Of a stretch of DNA of 64,000 nucleotides, positions 33,701-43,907 are shown piece by piece. Source of the DNA: Ramazzottius varieornatus (taxonomy: Eukaryota > Tardigrada > Eutardigrada > Parachela > Ramazzottiidae); the NCBI GenBank assembly GCA_001949185.1, contig BDGG01000005.1, positions 620,001-684,000 of the forward strand. The letters are read 5' to 3'. The first letter of the stretch is position 1. Each line of letters starts with the position of its first letter. Both the position numbers and the translations under genes were made by a program. A model generated the notes under the pieces. It was not told where the DNA came from and did not search any database. It was given only the letters and a program-made list of their open reading frames with translations.

Positions 33701-35141
33701 CACCGCAATGCTTACTGACAAGAGGGTTATTATTGCAGAGAATGTATCCTGATGGAGATCGGCATTTGATCGAGAAGCACGATTTGCTTCAGCGGGTCGT
33801 CGGTTTTGAACAGATTACCGGCATCCAGTTCAGGCATATCCGCCTTCTAGCTAATGCTTTTTCTTCCCGCCAGGTCCACGAAAATCCTATTACCATGTAA
33901 GACACTTGGGTCCTTTGTATTACGCTTCATTATGCGTGTGTAAGAAAAGTAATTGCTGAAAAATAGGGTCTATGGTGAGAAAAACTCACCTGCGGTTGGA
34001 GAAATTTAATTAGCACATTTTAAACTTAAGTTTGATTCGTTCTTTTCAAGTTTGATAACTAGGCTTGGGACTTTCGAATCTGTTGGTCCTGATGGGAAGT
34101 TTTTCTGTTCAACTTTAGCGGTAACAACCAACGGCTAGAGTTCTTTGGTGATACGGTTCTGCAGCTTATCGTCTCGGACTACCTCTTCAAGCATTTCCCT
34201 ACACACCATGAAGGCCACTTGTCACTGCTTCGGAGCTCGTTGGTAAATAACGAGACCCAAGCATTGGTGTGTGGACAATTGGGCATGATGAACTACTACA
34301 TCCACGAGAAGACGCTCAACATCAAGGACGGCGACATACCGCTAGTCAAGCAGAAGGACAAAGCCGACTTGGTTGAAGGTTCGTCAATGCATGCGTGAAA
34401 TGTCGCAACATTATAGAAAACTTCCTCGTTCCATTTCGCAGCTTATCTGGGAGCATTATACTTGGACAAAGGCCTGACCATCTGTGAAGGCTTTTGCCGA
34501 GTTTTCTTTTTCCCGAAGCTGACAGACTTCATCGGTAATCAGACGTGGAGCGACCCGAAGTCACGGCTACAACAGTCCTGCCTGACGTTGAAGTCTGCCG
34601 ATGGGATATCACCGGGTTTGCCAGAGTACAGGTGAGCGAAAAGAGTTCAGCGCGAAATACACAGATGAAGTTGACGAAAAGTGGCGATTTCCTCTCCAGA
34701 GTGATCGATAAGACCGGACCAAGTAACAACCGCATCTACGAAGTAGCAGTCTACTTCAATGGCGAAAGACTGGCTACAGGAGCGGGACCGAACACCAAAC
34801 AAGCGGAGAAGGTGGCCGCGGAAGCCGCACTGAAGAACCCAATGTTCCTGTCGGAGTACGAGCGGCAGCAGAGCTTTGCTCGGCGAGCCGTCACCGCGCA
34901 GAAATACGCCCGAAGAGATACGAGTAACGTGCCTTCGGATCACGCATCCCAGAGGATTGCAGCGCCTTCGGGTTCCGAAGCTTCCACTTCCTCGTTCCAG
35001 CTACCGCGGAACGGGCAACCCCCAGCAGCGAACCAGCTACCGAGGCCTCATCCACCTCCACGACGGCAAAGCAGATGGTCTGGTGCAGGCAGCAGTTCGC
35101 TTACTAAGCTTAATGATAACAATAAACGTCCACATTGGTAA
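30722..35141 (+). CDS. DROSHA: Drosha ribonuclease III
   Basis: Nuclear RNase III that, with a DGCR8/Pasha partner, cuts primary microRNAs. Eleven exons (30722-30752, 30839-30898, 31011-31289, 31364-31500, 31580-31837, 31925-32665, 32970-33665, 33739-33896, 34119-34378, 34442-34631, 34700-35141) sum to 1083 residues, all junctions in phase. A short Arg/Asn/Ser-rich N-terminus and an acidic stretch (ESDDDNDSDEEDDE) precede the central domain (MNDGKACRCNK; SFSFHGFCLLSH). RIIIDa has LTHPSYRTNFGVNPDH, NYERLEFLGDAVLEFLTSL and CFEAICGAIYLDGG. RIIIDb has NNQRLEFFGDTVLQLIV and EAYLGALYLDKG. A dsRBD (about residues 937-1010, VAVYFNGERLATGAG) and a disordered Pro/Ser tail follow. Catalytic acidic residues are intact in both RNase III domains. 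The N-terminus is shorter than in vertebrates. Confidence 0.96.
32777..32827 (+). other. intronic hairpin 1 in DROSHA
   Basis: In intron 6 (32666-32969), CACCTGCATAC and its exact reverse complement GTATGCAGGTG enclose a 29-nt interior that pairs partly. The sense RNA can fold into a roughly 51-nt stem-loop. This could be a small RNA precursor, a regulatory stem, or a remnant of a palindromic repeat. Confidence 0.55.
32848..32904 (+). other. intronic hairpin 2 in DROSHA
   Basis: CCACCTGCATA and TATGCAGGTG(TGTGG) pair across about 36 nt whose own flanks (GCAC...GTGAGGCTGC) pair imperfectly, giving a stem of about 57-60 nt with a small loop. The outer stem word is the same as in hairpin 1, 20 bp upstream. 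Confidence 0.55.
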
Positions 35142-35306
35142 AGGTATACTACTTTATTGATTCGAGAAGTTTTGTGCGGAATTTCGGCTGTGAAGTTTCT
35201 CGTAGATAAAATCCTGTAGCATGTCGTTGCGGAGCTGTTTTTCATCATGCTTGGTAACAAGTTTGCCGCATTCAATACCAATGGCTTGTGAAAAATGAAA
35301 TGGGGA

Positions 35307-35418
35307 GTGGGCAAATGATTTGAACCAAATCGTTTCCCCAAGTGCCGCACATTTTCAGAGGTACCAATTGAAAAGTGCGCCACTCGAGATAAAGGTCTGG
35401 TTAAATTCATTTGCCCAC
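35307..35418. repeat. palindromic mini-element, copy 4 (downstream of DROSHA)
   Basis: GTGGGCAAATGATTTGAACC, continuing AAATCGTTTCCCCAAGTGCC, is mirrored by GTGCGCCACTCGAGATAAAG, continuing GTCTGGTTAAATTCATTTGC and CCAC. The whole 112 bp can fold into one long hairpin. Confidence 0.68.
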
Positions 35419-35567
35419 GACCCGAACCAACCTGGCTATCTTGCGACTCGTTTTTCCAACATGTTTGAAGGCTTTTCTCTCAGCCCCCGCCATCCAGACT
35501 ACTTCAAGGATGCACTGATGTCGAAAAAAAAACATTTGTCAAAGCTTACATTGGAACCCAGAGCTGG

Positions 35568-37126
35568 TTAGGTCGTCGAGTTTTCTCCCATTTGTAATTT
35601 TGCACCAAGCGACCCCACTAATTCATCATCGATATTATCCGCTTTTCGGTAGTACTCTTTAGCGGTATCGCGATCCTCCATCACTACTTTGCCGTTTTCA
35701 TACAGGTAGCCAAGGACAAAGAACGTGGAAGCGAAGGCCTTCATCACGAGCTCCTTGTCCTGATTATGGGTTCCCGGCTTCGCGATGGCACTGACGGCTT
35801 TGTCAACATCGCCTTCATGCTCTTTCAGGATCATCTGCAGCTTTCCAACCCACAGGTAGGCAGACTCATCGAGCTTCTTTTCCGTGTAAAAGACGCAGAG
35901 GTTGCCCATCGCGAAAAAGTTGTTCCTTTCAGCCGCACACAATAGGTTCTCGTGAGCCGCATCGTCGTCCCGTGAGCAACCCATGGCGTTCCAGTAGAGC
36001 CATCCAAGCTGCGCGACGGACTCGATGGACCCATTCCGCGCAGCTTCCGAGTGCCACTGGAAGGATAGTTCCCAGTCAGGACCAAGCTCGTTGTCTTGGC
36101 TGTAGTAGATCCCCAACGCTGTCTGACAAAGAATTCCCGCATCCGTCATCAGCTGATTATCTGTAGAAACGAGCATCACTGTAGATTACTAAAGAGCCAC
36201 GAACCACACGGAAGGGTTGTACTCGGTTCATAAAATATGGAAGCTTGGCAAACAAAACGTATGGTCCAAGATCGCCATCTCAAGTGGCGTACGTTTTCCT
36301 TGTTAATGGCTGGATGTGTGCGCCATTCAAGTTAACGATCATGTACGTTCTGTTTGAGCCGTTTTCCTTTATCACTCACCGACATTTTTTGTAAGGTCGA
36401 ACAGGATCTCCACAGCAGCTTTAGCCCACCATCGTGCCGCTTCACCTCCATCATGTCTGACACCGACCGCTGAGTTATATGCAGTTCCGATTTGGTAGCA
36501 GGCGAGATGGCGGAACTCAACATCCAAAAGGCTCTTCTTCGAGAGATCGTACACCTTCTTCATGAGCATCAGTCCTTCCGTTGGATTAGTGGGTACTCCC
36601 AAGCCGTCATACAACATGATGGCCTTGTAATAGGTTCCTGGAATACTGTCATTCGAGGCGAGGTTCTCAAATAGCAGAAAGGCTGCCGCGTAGTTTCCTG
36701 TGAGAAAAGAGAGACATTTGAATTCTTCTGTTATAAACATGTTTGTGTGTAGATCGTTAGTTCATTCTAACCATCATCATACAATTCCAATGCATGCTGA
36801 AATTTCACGATTTCAGAGTCTGGGTTCCGTGCTGGCTGACTTCCTGATTGTCGGACTGGTAGATCCTTCCGACCCGTCATCGGATCATCTTCCGGTTGCT
36901 GAAGCTTCTCTGCCGGTGTATGGAGCAAGTCCTTCGAGGTGATTTTCTTGTACACTGCAGAGCGCCCTTTGAGATTCTGGATAACTTCGTCTTGGGAGAC
37001 ACGTGGTGGTCCAATCGGAGCTCGCCGTCCGCCAGCAATGCTCTTGCGGCCATCGTCCGACTTCGAGCTCCTCTGGCCGGGTCTTTGCACAGCGGAGGTA
37101 GGTTTGGCTCGCGCGTAGGTAGACAT
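35568..37126 (-). CDS. LRP2BP: LRP2-binding protein-like Sel1-repeat protein
   Basis: Three exons (37126-36772, 36697-36380, 36160-35568) encode 421 residues. The N-terminal 115 residues are basic and low-complexity. After that come Sel1-like/TPR-type helical repeats: YYKAIMLYDGLGVPTNPTEG, YQIGTAYNSAVGVRHDGGEA, ALGIYYSQDNELGPDWELSF, WHSEAARNGSIESVAQLGWL, and FFVLGYLYENGKVVMEDRDT. Order and spacing match LRP2BP, whose vertebrate member binds the megalin cytoplasmic tail. The function here, possibly scaffolding, is inferred from family. An in-frame ATG 20 codons upstream (37186) is an alternative start. Intron 2 carries a palindromic mini-element. Confidence 0.9.
36247..36360. repeat. palindromic mini-element, copy 5 (LRP2BP intron 2)
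   Basis: GGCAAACAAAACGTATGGTC, continuing CAAGATCGCCATCTCAAGTG and GCGTACG, is mirrored by GTGCGCCATTCAAGTTAACG, continuing ATCATGTACGTTCTGTTTGA and GCC. Two arms of about 50 bp share the core CAAGTGGCGYAC. Confidence 0.68.
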
Positions 37127-37817
37127 TTTTTGACAGCTTTTTTCAGATTTGATAGGTTTTGGAAAACACAGTGAGCGAAAACTCAATCAAAATTGTATGT
37201 ATAACGTTACTTTCTACAATTTTGACCAGTTTTACATATTCGCAATGCGTCAAGTTGCAAAGTTCCTTAGGGACAAGCTGAAGCTGACACAAAGACCTGC
37301 ATAACCACGTCGCTGCAACGGAATGTCGGCGTATGGCTATCCAGCTATGGAGTTTGCTTCCTCACAAACATGGATTTCCTTGGAGGGACAAAAGTTTCGG
37401 GTGATAAGTTACAGTAAGAAATTAATGACACGTATTGAACAAAGTTCGTCGTCGGTCGTGATTTGACGTGATTAATGTGAGAGACATTCTGAAACAAGAC
37501 TAACTTAATGTTCCCTCACAAAGGCTTGCCGCTGACATCGCTGGAAATACGATACGCTTTTGGTGGAAGAACCGAGACTAGGCGCAGTCGGGACAGTTCT
37601 TTGTGTCTGGTACAATTTGTCACTACGAGCTGAACAGAGAATATCACAGTCAATCACTTACTACCCTCTTCTTTGACCGAGCTTTTTTCTGTTTCTTCTC
37701 AAGACAGGAATAAACATTCATCTTCCTGCTGATCTTTTCACTGTTGGGCTCTCACGACGACAATCTGTGGACAAGCTCGTTTAGGTTCGACGTCGAAGCT
37801 CTGTGGGTTCTGGGAAT
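37127..37817. other. intergenic
   Basis: Divergent spacer between LRP2BP (-) and the small hybrid-binding-domain gene (+). No motif recognised. Confidence 0.35.
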
Positions 37818-38311
37818 ATGCCTGGACCGAACTCCCGAAAGAACTACTGCGCTGTGCGGGAAGGATACAATCCAGAAGTCTACACCAACTGGTGAGTACA
37901 GCGGACGTACCGTTGTTTCTGACCGGCGCCCAGCCTTGTCCGTACTTGTTTTCTGACGACTTCCTTCCTTTATACAGGCCCGAAGCTCAGCAGCAGGTGA
38001 ATGGGTAGTCCAGGAACGTCTTCAAAAGCTTCGATACCTACGAAGAGGCTCGGAACTTAGCTCACGAACAGCCCACTGGCGGCCATGGCTTTTCGCGCGA
38101 CCACTATGCTCTCCGAGGAGGAAATGTGTCGGGAGTTACGCATGACCATGGCGAAGCTGCCAGACAGACTTACGGCGTTCCAGGAGCCTCGATGAAGAAC
38201 TTCCCCAATAATCCGGATGCAGCGTGGCAGTACGCGCAAGGTGGAAGCCACAGCCACAGCCAGCATGTATCGAGCCAGAACGGGTATTGTGGACATGATT
38301 GTTATTATTGA
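37818..38311 (+). CDS. small protein with RNase H1 hybrid-binding (viroplasmin-like) domain, interrupted by one amber codon
   Basis: Two exons (37818-37891, 37978-38311). The first encodes KNYCAVREGYNPEVYTNW and the second continues PEAQQQVNG, then, after an in-frame TAG at 38006-38008, SRNVFKSFDTYEEARNLAHE. Together this follows the RNase H1 N-terminal hybrid-binding pattern (YAVR.G...G.Y..W...Q..V.G....FKSF....EA). The remaining 75 residues are Gly/His/Gln-rich (FPNNPDAAWQYAQGG, SHSHSQH) and contain no RNase H catalytic domain. A paralogous copy at 39980-40517 has Tyr (TAC) where this one has TAG, so a single-base nonsense change is likely. AATAAA lies near 38490. This could be a recent pseudogene, a sequencing error, or a readthrough site. 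Confidence 0.6.
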
Positions 38312-39147
38312 GATGTTCGGCTGTAACTTCAATATCACTTGCGGGATTATTACGTTCTCCTGTATTTCATGATTCGTTTGCTCCCTGGCTACTCCATCTG
38401 TTTTTGCAATATGGTTTCCCGTTCGGGCCTTGATTCTGCAGTTTTCGCTCGTTAACGCTCTACTTCTTCACAGCACGGTTTGCTCTTGAATAAAAAACTA
38501 CTGTACTCTACCGACCTGCTTCAGTGAAAGGGTGTTGCGCAGCCGGAGTCCGGTTTTCCGTTGTTTTGCACACCGTAATCCACGTTGGCACGTCAGAGGT
38601 GCGGGCTGCAATTACGTCACTGCAATCATACGTAATTTTCGACCAAGGGCCTGCATCACCGCTGGAAACAGTCGGACAGCAGAGTGGGTGTATTAAGTCC
38701 GCCGACAGCTTACTCCTTCGTTCTGGAACAGCAGATCTTTCATGGAGGTTTTGACGAAGTATTCATAACAGTCAAAGTTCGCATTCCACTACGTTTGGCA
38801 AGAGAAATAAAATTCATACAAAGGCTGGCCGCTTTGCCAAGCTTAAAATGGAATTTCGCTGCTATAGTGTAAGGACCACGCTGCTTCACGCAGGCGTGGC
38901 TAACCATTGTTCCACTGCGCCAAAATGGGCAGCCCAATGGAAGATTCCACCCAGATCCCGGATGTACAGGCTGGCTCTGGCGAACCTGCCTGAGACGCTG
39001 AGAGACTGTTGAGAGTCTTACATAAAGTTAAACCATCAGTAAAGCTTCTTTGTCTTTCCGACTCTCTGCGAAGCTCTCCACCATTTTCATCATATTTTTC
39101 TGTTCCCACGTCTTGGACCTCGGCCATCACTCGGCTTTCTACCGTTT
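38312..39147. other. intergenic between small genes
   Basis: No gene recognised. It includes a polyadenylation-type signal (near 38490) for the preceding gene. A minus-strand frame at 38900-39130 is Glu/Arg-rich and might be a further exon of the next gene, without a supporting splice site. Confidence 0.35.
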
Positions 39148-39572
39148 TCAGTTACTCCGACGGTAAGAAGCCTTAACGGTATTATTCCTAAGTCTGCTGG
39201 ATTCGAAGTCTGCTTCACTATGTCCATGGAACAGGTTGGTTTCAGCGATAGACTCTTCCAGCTGATCGAACGACGACACGCCAATCGGGAGCTCATACTG
39301 AAGACATACTGAAGATCTTCTTCAGTAGCTTACATCGGACTTCCAGCTTGGTCGATCTGGACGTCCAAGAAGTCTGCAAGCACAAGACCAAATGGGAGAT
39401 ATGCTTTAGGAAAACGACATAATTGTAGAAGTTTACAGTACTCGTACCTTTGATGAGTGTCTTCACTCTTCAACATCTTGTCAGATTCGCTTGGAGAGTC
39501 GCTCAGTTGAAAATGTTGCTCGTTGTCCGACAGCAGTAGGTTCAAGATGTTGAGGAGATTAACGGATTCCAT
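39148..39572 (-). CDS. small unrecognised spliced gene with a 40-nt microexon
   Basis: Exons 39572-39448, 39373-39334 (40 nt) and 39297-39148 join in phase to 104 residues: MESVNLLNILNLLLSDNEQH at the start, then PSESDKMLKSEDTHQ, LLGRPDRPSWKSD from the microexon, and YELPIGVSSFDQLEESIAET. All splice sites are consensus (GTACGAG, GCAG, GTAAGC, TTCAG). I do not recognise the family. The N-terminal helix is amphipathic and Leu/Asn-rich. Further exons may exist on either side, so length is provisional. Confidence 0.5.
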
Positions 39573-39979
39573 GGCGCTATCGAGAGGAGCAGAAGAGTGG
39601 AAAGAAAACTTCTCACAAGTCAGCACAAGTGATTAGCTTGTATTCTAAAGCATAGCGCAACTTTGTTGATCAATAACGAATCAACAACACTGAAATCAAA
39701 CCGCTTGATTGAATAAACCATGTACCGCCCAGATTCTGACGTCACTTCCGGTTCCTGTGGTGTCTTCCAGGATTTTATTGCGCAAGCTACGCCTGTTTCA
39801 GACGATAGAGCAGACTCTTCTCCATCATTCTATCAAGTCAGAATATTCCAGAAAGGCGGAGGACAAGCATAATCCCCTCGTAAGTGATCTCTTCCCTACG
39901 GGACGATGTTCGTCATTTGCAAATTTTTCAACGCGAAAACATTCATTGGTCTTTTCACAGATTCCATTCCCGACCGGAG
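39573..39979. other. intergenic
   Basis: No feature recognised. Confidence 0.3.
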
Positions 39980-40517
39980 ATGCCTAAGAATGGGAAGTAT
40001 TTCGTTCGAGAAGGCCGCAATCTATGAAACGGGAGTCTATGATAACTAGTAAGAAATAATTATCATTATCTCTCAGCTTCTGGAGTTGTATGGTCCTCTT
40101 CGAAGACTTCCAGGCGGAAAGACGATAGTACCTGTGGTCGTTAACCTTGCGCTTTTGTTTTTCATTCACGAATTGAAGCAGCAGACGGACGGATACTCCC
40201 GAAACATCCACAAGGGAGGCTTCACGACGCAAGAGGAGGCTGCGAAGTTCGCCCGAGGAGAATCTTCCGGCTCGTCGCTCGACAACTACGCCATCCGAGG
40301 AGCCAACTTGTCAGGAGTCACCAACGACTATGGGACAGCAGCCGGCTAGACTTGCGGAAAATCAGGAACGACCATGAAGAACTTCCCCAACAACCCAGAG
40401 GCTGCGTGGAAGTACGCGCAAGGTGGCGATCGAGGCTGATCTGCTCAGCAGGGAAGCTGCGGTGGATCGTACGGCAATGATTATTACGGCGATTCTTACC
40501 AAGACGATTACTATTGA
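39980..40517 (+). pseudogene. decayed paralogue of the RNase H1 hybrid-binding-domain gene
   Basis: The start MPKNGKYFVREGRN aligns with the first exon of the gene at 37818. A +1 slip then occurs near 40020 (before YETGVYDN), and the Trp codon at the exon end is TAG. The second part, LKQQTDGYSRNIHKGGFTTQ then EEAAKFARGES, matches the paralogue. The tail has two further stops (TAG near 40348, TGA near 40438) around MKNFPNNPEAAWKYAQGG and ends GNDYYGDSYQDDYY. Several independent lesions make this a pseudogene. The two copies are about 2 kb apart in the same orientation. Confidence 0.7.
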
Positions 40518-40832
40518 CACTTCTGACCTTAGATGTAAGCTTTTGATCTTGGCAGCGTTTACATCAGTATGAGTTCGATAGTTCGGAGTCCCTTTTACTG
40601 TTCCTTGTGTGTATCTACTGGTGAATTCGTTCAGTGTTTTTTCGTCCAGTTCAAGTACGTAATACGTATTATTAAACTCCATTTTGTACCTGCCAATCTG
40701 TCTTTTCCAAACCCTCGCGGTATGTTTAAATTTTTTCCCCAAAGTAGTTTTAAGGATATCTTGAATGGAGTAATTGTTGTACCTTATCCTTGCTATCAAA
40801 ACTCTTGCGAAAAATACGGTCGAACATGTTTG
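40518..40832. other. spacer downstream of the pseudocaspase
   Basis: 3' flanks of the two convergent units. Nothing else seen. Confidence 0.3.
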
Positions 40833-42226
40833 CTAGAAAAGAAACAGTTGTTTGGTGCAGGTCGACAGAACAGAGATAGTGTAGTGGGGCTTTTCAAAGG
40901 CAGCCCAGTTTGGTGAAGGATGTTGTGGATCGAACAGTCCAGGCGAAGAAGGGGCCAGATAATTTCGATGCTCAAACTGACCGTTTATTCTTGTCAGCAG
41001 TTTCTCAAAGTCCATTGACGGGCTCTTCGCATTGAAATGAAGCCCTTGAATGAGGCGTTGAACAAACTCACTTCCAGACTTCTTATTCTTGAAGTGGTAG
41101 TACTCTGGAATGGATGAACTGACAACCAGGAAGTCCGCAGGAACCGCGAACAGCTGCGGAGCAGAACGAACGATACTTTTATTCGGTGTTGACTTGCGAC
41201 CGCTGGTCGATCTTCTCAACGTGTTGAAGGCGCTGGATAGCTCAATGCTTTCGGATTTCCCACAGATAGGAGCTTGAAAGATCAGGATCTTCGGACCATT
41301 TTTCAGTCCTTCTCCGACGAGGTAAGTTATTATATCTCCTCGAGTGAAGAATGCGTCGTAAGCTGCAAGTCGCTCTTGAGAACTTGCTCCTTTAGGTGAG
41401 ACCGAATGGGTCAGGAATACCATCAAGAAGCAACCCGGATGGTCTTCGACATCTGAAACGGAGTAACTCTTTGCAAGGTCCAGGATCTCTTCCCGACTTG
41501 GGTCTCTAATATGTCGCACTGTGAAGCCGATGTCGCTAAGACAGCTGGACAATGCGGTGCCATCACTGTCGGTATCCAGCTTCGGGGTAAGTCCGAATTC
41601 GGTCGCCATTTGGGACGAAAAATTGCACATTTGGACGATTACTGCAACTCGTTTGACGGTTCCTAACTGATATCTTTGCAGAGATCCCCACTCTAGCAGG
41701 ATATCATCTGTGGAACAGAGCTGAAGTAAGTCACGTGAACGGAGCCAGTTTTACAAAAATGTTGATGGTAAAGACAGATTGCTCACGTACCTCTTGGATA
41801 ATCGGACGCAGAGGTACATCCGCCAGTCTCCTTACTTCCCGCCTCTACGAGCGCTGCCAGCTCTGCTCGAGCGGATACCGGGGAACGGGACCAAGGGTAG
41901 TCTGACGAAGTCTTTTCCGGCTCGTCCTTAACGGGTGTTATGTGTTCGACGTTTCTCAGGTTCAGGCTTGGCGACAGAAGGCTGATATCGGACAGTGCGA
42001 CGTCCCGTGCGTTTTCCAGATCACTGTCATTTTCTACTATCTCGGGAGGCGCTAACGGCGCAACAGAAGATAGTAAAGATCCACATTCGCGTACCTTCTC
42101 GCGCGGAACATGTTTTTCTTTGGTCGAAACATCCGGGTCGCGGGTCTTTGCTTCCCGCAACTCGAAGTCGTGGAAGGTTCCAACAACCTCCTCGTTGGAT
42201 ACTTCGGGTACTTCGTTCTTGTCCAT
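40833..42226 (-). CDS. caspase-fold protein without catalytic Cys (pseudocaspase 1)
   Basis: Two exons (42226-41791, 41707-40833) give 436 residues. The N-terminal 150 residues are acidic, Ser/Pro-rich and without a recognised prodomain (no CARD or DED motif). The caspase domain follows: LSDIGFTVRHIRDPSREEIL, CFLMVFLTHSVSP where active caspases have SHG, PKILIFQAPICGKS where they have QACRG, and a p10-like part ADFLVVSSSIPEYYHFKNKK and GSEFVQRLIQGL. The catalytic His is present in an altered context, and the Cys is replaced by Pro (a Cys lies two residues later). Protease activity is therefore unlikely, and a regulatory role like that of FLIP is possible. An intact frame argues for a working gene. 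It lies about 300 bp behind a similar gene on the same strand. Confidence 0.86.
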
Positions 42227-42520
42227 GATAAATTTTCCGATGAACCTACGATCTCCTGAAGTTCGATGTATCGCAGTTATCCTTGCTCTGCTGGTTTTGT
42301 AGTTAGATTGTATAGACTGAGGCTGAGAATTCCTGCTTTCAGCTGTCGGTATTTACTTTACGGCGCGATATTTCGACCGTATCCGTATCCATTTGTCACA
42401 GTCGAGAAGGACCAACCGCGCCGTTAAATTTACTGATACCACCACCCAAATTAAAACTAATATTGGATGAAACAAAGGTCGAGTCATACAAGCTGTGGAA
42501 ACAGTACTCACATGTTTGCT

Positions 42521-43638
42521 TTATTGAACGTTGAGGAAAAAGTCTTTGCGAAGTGTGGAACACACGGAGATTCCATGGAGGTCGGGACTTTCGACTGAAT
42601 CACTCGTATGTGGACCTTGCAGACTTGAAACTAGAAGAGTTAGCAAACTCCGAAGATCTAGAGTCCGATTAACCATACTGTAACGGAAAAGGCTAACTAA
42701 CTTTTGCACAAAGAAAGTTCCCAGAGGAGGATCATCGTGGTAGAAAAGCTTAGGTGAAAATGATTCGACCACAAGGACATCCGGGTTCGTTGGCTGGACC
42801 CACTCAAGCCCTCCAGCCTTTACAGGGAGAATTTCCAGGCCAGCCGTCTTCTCTAGGTGTCTATCAGCCATCGAGACGCTCCTGACTGTTTGAAGGAAGA
42901 ATAGCTTGGGTGTTCCGCTTACACCCGCGCTACCTCGTTCCTGAAAGAGGTTGAAGAGCTTCCGTCGGGAAAGGAAGCGGTCGTAAACCAACAGAGACGA
43001 ATCCGACGGAGCGTACTGCGTCAGGACGAAACAGAAGAAGGAGTCGCTTTCAGCGACCGCGGCATCGTTTGCGATATTTCTAATGTAGGTTTTGACCGCG
43101 GAATAAGTCGGGTTCGTCATCACATCGACTTCGTACCCTAACTTTTCCATGGTCTCTCGCAGATCGGAAGCGTCTTTGACGGTTGCTGCACCGGGTTGTA
43201 AACTGTACAGCTGTTTCAAAGAGTCTTCAAAATCATTCATAGCAAATATAATGCATCTGCCTCTCCTTTTACCAGCCGAAACCATATCGTAGGCATCTTC
43301 CACTTTCAAACCATCTGTCGGCATATTCCGTCGATCCGCTGCAGATCAATACCACTGCATAGGATGGTGTGTTCGGTTCTTCCAGAAAGTCATTACGTAC
43401 CTTGAGACTCCTGTCTGTTCAGTCGACGTGATGAATCCCTCGTCGATCTAAAGGATAGCCTGCTGCCAAACGCCGAATTCTCCTTCCAGCTGTTCCGGCC
43501 GAGAGATGTTGGCGTTTCCTCGTTGTCGACTTTGTCATCGCTCCTTCCGCTTTCTCCAACTTTAACAGGAGTCACCTGGCCGTTCACTGGGGGAGTCTCA
43601 CGTCGTCCTCCAATGCAAGAAGTCAGCAGGTTTCCCAT
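42521..43638 (-). CDS. caspase-fold protein lacking His and Cys, N-myristoylation-like start (pseudocaspase 2)
   Basis: Two exons (43638-43401, 43338-42521) encode 351 residues. The start MGNLLTSC has Gly2, Ser/Thr nearby and a Cys, fitting dual N-myristoylation and palmitoylation. A basic Ser/Arg-rich linker follows. The caspase-like domain has RCIIFAMNDFEDSL, DLRETMEKLGYEVDVMTNPT, FFCFVLTQYAPSDS where SHG is expected (His to Gln), TPKLFFLQTVRSVS where QACRG is expected (Cys to Val), and p10-like PDVLVVESFSPKLFYHDDPP and GTFFVQKLVSLF. Both catalytic residues are gone although the fold pattern is kept. It is probably a membrane-tethered regulatory pseudoprotease (inference). Paralogous to the downstream gene. 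Confidence 0.86.
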
Positions 43639-43907
43639 GGCTCGTCCTGAACGTGGAAAAACAAGCGGTGAAATTTGTGCTTGGGAACTTCTCCGAACTA
43701 ACTACACACTCCCGCTCAGCACAGAATGGAGCCCTATCGCTTTACTTGCAAGTTTCGGACTTTGAACTCACAATCTACAAGACCATTAGCTCTGACGTGC
43801 TTAAATAAACACCTCTTGTCCTTACTGAACCGTAAGTTCGTAACCACAAAGGCATACAGTCTACATCAACAAAAACCATAGCACGACTTCATGACCATCG
43901 TATAAGC

